DNA of 35,565 nucleotides from positions 1 through 35,565 of the forward strand of contig JAUCGI010000045.1 in NCBI GenBank assembly GCA_030378035.1, given 5' to 3'. The notes under the pieces were generated by a model that saw nothing but the letters and a program-made list of their open reading frames with translations, ran no database searches and was not told the DNA's origin. Positions 34,044 to 35,565 of this stretch are shown here, one piece after another. The stretch comes from Desulfobacterales bacterium HSG2 (lineage in GTDB: Bacteria; Desulfobacterota; Desulfobacteria; Desulfobacterales; 4be13). Numbering within the stretch: the stretch's first letter is position 1; each line of letters begins with the position of its first letter. The translations under genes were made by a program, and so were the position numbers.

Positions 34044-35565
34044 TTATCCGCCGCGTGTCAGTTCTTTTATCAGCCTGTTTCTTTCCTTTGTAACCGCTTT
34101 TCCAATCACATCAATGACTCTGCGTTCGTCAATAATCATATCGTCGATTTTTTCAGAAACGATCTTTTTGATAATATGCTCCAAAAAGACTTCCATATTC
34201 CCGGATTTCTCTTCCAAAGCGTTTTCCTGTGATTCGGAAACGATGTCATTCTCTGAAAAAACATCATCCGAACTTTCAAAAAGACTTCCCACTTCCTGCT
34301 CGATAGCCATATCCATCAGATCAAGCAGGTCCTCTTCCTGCTGAGGATCGGATTCCTCATCCGAATGGCCTGTTTTTCCGGATGTGTTCTCCGCCCGTTT
34401 GATAACTGGCATTCCAAAACCAGCTTTCTTTTTCCTATCCTGAAATAAAAGAATTTTCTCGGATTCTTCCGGAAAACCGGATTCCTCTGATAAAAGAGTC
34501 TCTTCGGAATCCGACAGGCCATCTTTCCCGGACTTTTCTTCAGAAAACAGTCTGAAAACATTTTTCTCAGATTCTTCCGGCAAAAAGGTCTCATTTTCAG
34601 AAAACAGTCCGAAAACATCTGCCGACGACTCTGAATCCGCTATCAGCAGATCGGACAGTTCCTGTCGGGGAGCCGCAAATTCGATAACATTCCTTTCCCC
34701 GTCCGCGGACAAGACGTTTTCCCCGGCATCTTCTGACAAAGCAGTCTCTTTTTCGACAGGCCCTGCCTGCCTGCCGTCATCGAAAGTATCCGCAAGGGGG
34801 TATGTCAGTTCCAGTATCTCATCCAACAACACTTTTTTGTCAGTGAGGGAGTCTGTCAGTTCCGGGACTTCATCCGATAATACTTCTTCATCAACAAGAG
34901 GGGTTGTCAGTTCCAGGATTTCATTCAACAATGCTTTTTCTTTTCTGTCAATCGCTGTTTCTTCATTATCGGAAACATGGACGGCCAAGTCTTCCAATTC
35001 TATAACTTCATCAAGTTCATCCGACAGCACTTTTTCTTTTGCAATGTTCGTATCCTCATTTTCAAAAATAGTGTCCGGCAACCCTGTAATCTCATCCACT
35101 TCTTCTGTTAATGAAACTTCTTCTTTCCCGTATGCGTCTTCAAAAATATCAGTGGCAAGCTCTGTCAGCTCGAGGATTTCATCCTCTTCTGTCATTTTTT
35201 CTTTTTTCGGAGCGATGTTAACCGTATCATCATTTTCAAAAGCATTCGTAACAGAGGCTGTCAGTTCTATGATTTCATCAATGTCTTCCGATAAGACCTT
35301 TTCTTTGCTGACAAGTTCAATGATTTTTTCACCATTGTCATCAGAATTCGTAAGCAAAACCAGTCTTTCAACACCGGAATCCGATGGCGGGCCATTCTTT
35401 TCTTCGTCAAAGTCAGGATCGTCCGCGAAATCGGTCAGCGGAATCGCATCATCAGACTCATGGGCATCTTTTTTGTCAGGATCGATGATCTCTTCATCAC
35501 ACAGGGTAATGTCGTCTGCGAAATCGGTCAGCGGAATCGCATCATCAGACTCCCGCGGACGGACG
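34044..35565 (-). CDS. Acidic repeat protein (partial; 5' end outside the window)
   Basis: The frame is open to the window edge. An internal TTG at 35357 is not a credible start because the same repeat style continues upstream. Over 500 residues are visible, strongly acidic and low in complexity, with recurring DE[IV][IL]ELT modules spaced 30-40 residues apart. Near the window edge ESDDAIPLTDFADD occurs twice, matching a 35-bp DNA repeat at 35425-35459 and 35518-35552. The C-terminal ~60 residues are ordered and less acidic (EVFLEHIIKKIVSEKIDDMIIDERRVIDVIGKAVTKERNRLIKEL). No catalytic motif or membrane segment. It may be a scaffold for the REC-DUF4388-DegV protein encoded next; family not recognised. 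Confidence 0.75.
   Translation of the reverse strand, partial: VRPRESDDAIPLTDFADDITLCDEEIIDPDKKDAHESDDAIPLTDFADDPDFDEEKNGPPSDSGVERLVLLTNSDDNGEKIIELVSKEKVLSEDIDEIIELTASVTNAFENDDTVNIAPKKEKMTEEDEILELTELATDIFEDAYGKEEVSLTEEVDEITGLPDTIFENEDTNIAKEKVLSDELDEVIELEDLAVHVSDNEETAIDRKEKALLNEILELTTPLVDEEVLSDEVPELTDSLTDKKVLLDEILELTYPLADTFDDGRQAGPVEKETALSEDAGENVLSADGERNVIEFAAPRQELSDLLIADSESSADVFGLFSENETFLPEESEKNVFRLFSEEKSGKDGLSDSEETLLSEESGFPEESEKILLFQDRKKKAGFGMPVIKRAENTSGKTGHSDEESDPQQEEDLLDLMDMAIEQEVGSLFESSDDVFSENDIVSESQENALEEKSGNMEVFLEHIIKKIVSEKIDDMIIDERRVIDVIGKAVTKERNRLIKELTRGG

Overview
This window looks like accessory chromosome from a large-genome Desulfobacterota member, possibly of the Desulfonema/Desulfococcus type. 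That placement is inference only. It rests on the gene mix (DUF2284, U32 hydroxylase-like protein, REC-DUF4388-DegV fusion, Cache chemoreceptors, partner-switching regulators, a cohesin/dockerin PQQ protein) and on very repeat-rich spacers. There is no rRNA, tRNA, ribosomal protein or other marker gene to settle it.

Layout. (1) 1-8.7 kb, plus strand: a plastic, defence-like block. It starts with a TPR/FGE-sulfatase protein whose last ~36 residues look like the variable region of a diversity-generating retroelement. A chimeric gene follows, joining a transposase-type HTH to a second FGE tail. Then come an AAA ATPase/TOPRIM-like pair and a tandem array of HTH-Rpn (PD-(D/E)XK) nuclease genes. 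The array holds two full copies (5370, 6738), two short copies without nuclease (4849, 7971), a C-terminal fragment (4492), a possible deletion scar at 8447 and an inverted copy at the left window edge. (2) 8.7-17 kb: housekeeping-like genes (U32, DUF2284, AhpD-like, CobU, a nucleoside-phosphorylase-like protein, DHH phosphoesterase) separated by long repeat-filled spacers and a TnpB relic. (3) 17.3-20 kb: a secreted PQQ-propeller/cohesin/dockerin protein with a good sigma-70 promoter. (4) 20.2-24.6 kb, minus strand: a coiled-coil McrB-like AAA+ ATPase and a DUF2357/PD-(D/E)XK McrC-like nuclease, a predicted type IV restriction system of the CoCoNuT kind. (5) 24.7-35.6 kb, minus strand: a signalling block, in transcription order acidic repeat protein, REC-DUF4388-DegV, Cache chemoreceptor, second chemoreceptor, REC-PP2C-HATPase, STAS, REC-DHp.

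Two themes cross these regions. First, almost every spacer from 8.6 kb onward, and the one after the first gene, carries its own short tandem repeat (mostly 6-7 bp) laid out as repeat, small loop, complementary repeat, so the spacer can fold into a long hairpin. The repeats run over stop codons and encode the last residues of several proteins. Second, a MITE-like family with termini CTGATTATAACG / CGTTATAATCAG occurs six times. The most promising new biology is the HTH-Rpn array with short forms that could act as inhibitors, beside an ATPase/TOPRIM pair and DGR-like FGE tails, followed by the spacer-specific foldback repeats.
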